64,000 nt of DNA from Planctomycetota bacterium (lineage in GTDB: Bacteria > Planctomycetota > Planctomycetia > Pirellulales > PNKZ01). Below are positions 61,892-64,000 of the stretch, one piece after another (positions within the stretch are counted from its first letter, which is position 1; every line of letters starts with the position of its first letter). Location: contig JAFEBQ010000045.1 of NCBI GenBank assembly GCA_018242585.1, positions 1 to 64,000 of the forward strand, written 5' to 3'. The notes under the pieces are model-generated. The model was not told where the DNA came from. It did not search any database and saw only the letters and a list, made by a program, of their open reading frames with translations. Made by a program: the position numbers and the translations under genes.

Positions 61892-64000
61892 ATGCGACTT
61901 TTCCGGCGCTCAGATTTCGTGACGGCGACGATGTTGTTGAACATCGCGCTGGTGGGCACGAGCCGCGCCGCAACGCCCGAACCGGTGATCCGTACCGCGT
62001 CGGCTTCCAGCAAAGCGCCCGTGGGAACGCCGCGACTGACGTTCGAGTTGGACGTGATGCCGGTGCTGACCGCGGCGGGTTGCAACCAAGGGGCCTGCCA
62101 CGGCAAGAGCCGGGGGCAAAATGGCTTTCAGCTTTCGCTGCTCGGCTTCGATGCCGACTTTGACTACAACGCGATCGTGAAAGAGGCGCGTGGCCGCCGC
62201 GTGTTCCCCGCCGCGGCTGATGAAAGCCTGCTCTTGCGCAAGGGGTCGGCCGCGGTCTCGCACGGCGGCGGCGAGCGGATTGCCCGGGACAGCAAACAAT
62301 ACAAGATTCTCCGCGACTGGATCGCCGCCGGCATGCCGCGCAGCGGCCCCGCCGATCCGGTCCTGAAGTTAATCGCCGTCGGGCCCGAAGAGTTGCCCCT
62401 GTCGCCCAACAGCAAACAGCAACTCACGGTCACGGCCCGCTACTCGGACGGTTCGACGCGCGATGTCACCCCCTGGTGCGCGTACCAGTCAAGTGACACC
62501 GGAGTCTCGACCATCTCGACGACTGGCGAGATCAAGACCGGGCGGCTGCCCGGCGAATCGTCGACGATGATTCGCTACATGGGGCACATCGCCACCTGGA
62601 ACGTGGTGATCCCGCGCGGGGCGCGACTGCCCGCCGAGCGCTACTCGGCCTTGCCGCGTCACAACTTCATCGATCAGTTGGTTTGGGACAAGCTCGAATC
62701 GGTGGCTGTGCTCCCCTCGGGTCCGTGTAGCGACACCACGTTCCTGCGCCGGGCCAGCCTGGACGCGATTGGCCGCATGCCCACCCCGGACGAGGTGAAC
62801 AAGTTCCTGGCCGACACCTCGCCGAACAAGCGGGCCGCGCTGGTCGACGCCCTGTTGGCGCGGCCCGAGTACGCCGACCATTGGGCCAACAAGTGGGTCG
62901 ATCTGCTGCGGCCGAATCCCTACCGCGTGGGCATTAAAGCCACGCTCAACTACGATCAGTGGATTCGTGACGCCTTTCGCGAGAACAAGCCCTATGACCA
63001 GTTCGTGCGCGAGCTGGTGACCGCGCGGGGCAGCACTTGGCGCAACGGCGCGGCGACCATGTTCCGCGATCGGCGCACGCCCGAAGAAATCACCGTCCTG
63101 GTCAGCCAACTGTTCCTGGGGGTGCGGCTTGACTGCGCTCGTTGCCACCACCATCCCTTCGAAGTCTGGGGACAAGACGAGTTCTACGGCATGGCGGCGT
63201 TCTTTGGCCGGGTGGGCTACAAGGGGACCGGCATCTCGGCGCCGATTTCGGGCGGTGAGGAAATGATCTTCACCGCGGCGAAAGGTGCCGTGAAGCACCC
63301 GATCTCCGGCGCGATTGTCCCCCCCGAGCCACTGACGGGCAAAGCCGCCCTCAGCGACGACGAGGATCCTCGCCTGGCGTTCGCGCGCTGGATGACGGCC
63401 AATGACAATCCTTTCTTCGCGCGCGTGGCGGTCAATCGGATGTGGGCCGAGCTGATGGGTCGCGGCCTGGTCGAGCCGGTCGACGATCTGCGGGCCACCA
63501 ACCCGGCCACCAATGCCGAGCTGCTCGACGCGCTCGGCGTGGAATTCCGCCGGCTGAAGTACGATCAAAAGGCGATGCTCCGCACGATCATGACCTCGTA
63601 CGTCTATGGATTGTCGAGCGCAACGAACGACACCAACGTGGCCGACACGCAAAACTACTCGCGACACTATCGGACGCGGCTGCGGGCCGAGACGATCTCG
63701 GACGCGATTGCCGACATCACCGGCGTGCGTGACGACTACGCGGCCATGGCGCCGGGGAGTCGGGCGACGGCGATCTGGACCCATCGGATCAATTCGCTGT
63801 TCCTCGACGCCTTCGGTCGACCCGACCCGAACCAGGATCCGCCCTGCGAGCGAACCGGCGAGACGACGATGGTCCAGGCGCTGCACCTGATGAACTCGTC
63901 GCAGTTGCACCAGAAAATCGTCGGCGATCCGGGCTTGTCGGCGCGCCTGGCCGGTGGCAAGCAAACGCCGGCCGAGTTGGTCGAGCAGCTTTACTTGTCC
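61892..64000 (+). CDS. Secreted DUF1549/DUF1553 protein with bacterial Ig-like domain, third copy, cut by window edge
   Basis: Open from ATG 61892 to the window end, 703 codons, no stop. After a signal (TMLLNIALVGTSRAATPE) comes a cytochrome-c-like segment with CNQGACHGKSRGQNGF, which has four rather than two residues between the cysteines, as usual for this subgroup. Then a Big2-like Ig domain (QQLTVTARYSDGSTRDVTPW) and DUF1549 (FLRRASLDAIGRMPTPDEV) with CARCHHHPFEVWG. DUF1553 begins near LAFARWMTANDNPFFARVAVNRMW and is incomplete. It is divergent from the MFS operon. Confidence 0.92.
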   Translation, partial: MRLFRRSDFVTATMLLNIALVGTSRAATPEPVIRTASASSKAPVGTPRLTFELDVMPVLTAAGCNQGACHGKSRGQNGFQLSLLGFDADFDYNAIVKEARGRRVFPAAADESLLLRKGSAAVSHGGGERIARDSKQYKILRDWIAAGMPRSGPADPVLKLIAVGPEELPLSPNSKQQLTVTARYSDGSTRDVTPWCAYQSSDTGVSTISTTGEIKTGRLPGESSTMIRYMGHIATWNVVIPRGARLPAERYSALPRHNFIDQLVWDKLESVAVLPSGPCSDTTFLRRASLDAIGRMPTPDEVNKFLADTSPNKRAALVDALLARPEYADHWANKWVDLLRPNPYRVGIKATLNYDQWIRDAFRENKPYDQFVRELVTARGSTWRNGAATMFRDRRTPEEITVLVSQLFLGVRLDCARCHHHPFEVWGQDEFYGMAAFFGRVGYKGTGISAPISGGEEMIFTAAKGAVKHPISGAIVPPEPLTGKAALSDDEDPRLAFARWMTANDNPFFARVAVNRMWAELMGRGLVEPVDDLRATNPATNAELLDALGVEFRRLKYDQKAMLRTIMTSYVYGLSSATNDTNVADTQNYSRHYRTRLRAETISDAIADITGVRDDYAAMAPGSRATAIWTHRINSLFLDAFGRPDPNQDPPCERTGETTMVQALHLMNSSQLHQKIVGDPGLSARLAGGKQTPAELVEQLYLS

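Overview
The window reads as a chromosome segment of a Planctomycetota bacterium, most likely of the order Pirellulales. Direct signs are the high GC content, three cytochrome-c/DUF1549/DUF1553 proteins with two DUF1501 partners, a secreted sulfatase, two sialate O-acetylesterase-type esterases, a Tat-exported Gfo/Idh/MocA oxidoreductase, a HEAT-repeat protein and an LRR protein. The species cannot be named from this sequence. Functions are assigned from motifs and family resemblance read by eye; no search was run.

Left third (1-21.7 kb). An LRR protein with a probable frameshift at the window edge is followed by a sialate-esterase gene, a newly noticed 67-residue ORF with a good Shine-Dalgarno sequence, a low-complexity lipoprotein, an arginine-rich small protein, a SpoU/TrmH methylase and a His-rich lipoprotein. 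A complete IS4-type element with 29-bp inverted ends, a tRNA-Ser(GGA), an NAD epimerase and a second sialate esterase come next. A Gfo/Idh plus HEAT pair, a glycine-rich RRM protein with a clear terminator, a sulfatase, a class C serine hydrolase and a two-domain alpha/beta hydrolase complete the region. Most of these proteins are exported and fit breakdown of complex, substituted polysaccharides.

Middle (21.7-41 kb). A ribose-type ABC importer (lipoprotein, double ATPase, permease with an unusual extra domain) is divergent from a shikimate-dehydrogenase-like gene and a DUF4432 sugar-epimerase-like gene. Then comes a three-gene DAB-type inorganic-carbon module (DabA with zinc residues, a NuoL/DabB-like subunit and an additional NuoM-like subunit). 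It is followed by a CxxCH/terpene-cyclase-like exported protein, trans-aconitate methyltransferase, a GH71/99-like protein and a membrane-anchored PQQ propeller.

Right third (41-64 kb). Two DUF1549/DUF1553 plus DUF1501 pairs bracket an AT-richer insert: an M50 protease-TPR gene flanked by a 20-bp direct repeat, and a DUF433/DUF5615 toxin-antitoxin pair. A sugar isomerase-like TIM barrel and a PIG-L deacetylase precede a tight five-gene minus-strand operon: MFS transporter, RraA-like aldolase, RidA, M81 hydrolase and threonine-synthase-like PLP enzyme. That operon looks like a complete import-hydrolyse-deaminate-cleave route for an unknown amino-acid conjugate and is the best candidate here for an undescribed pathway. 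A third DUF1549 protein, open at the right edge, closes the window.

Intergenic DNA is rich in modular palindromes: short perfect hairpins with differing stems but shared flanks (GTGGC/GCCAC or GTAG/CTAC), often in pairs facing each other, plus three larger fold-back elements built from other shared arm sequences.
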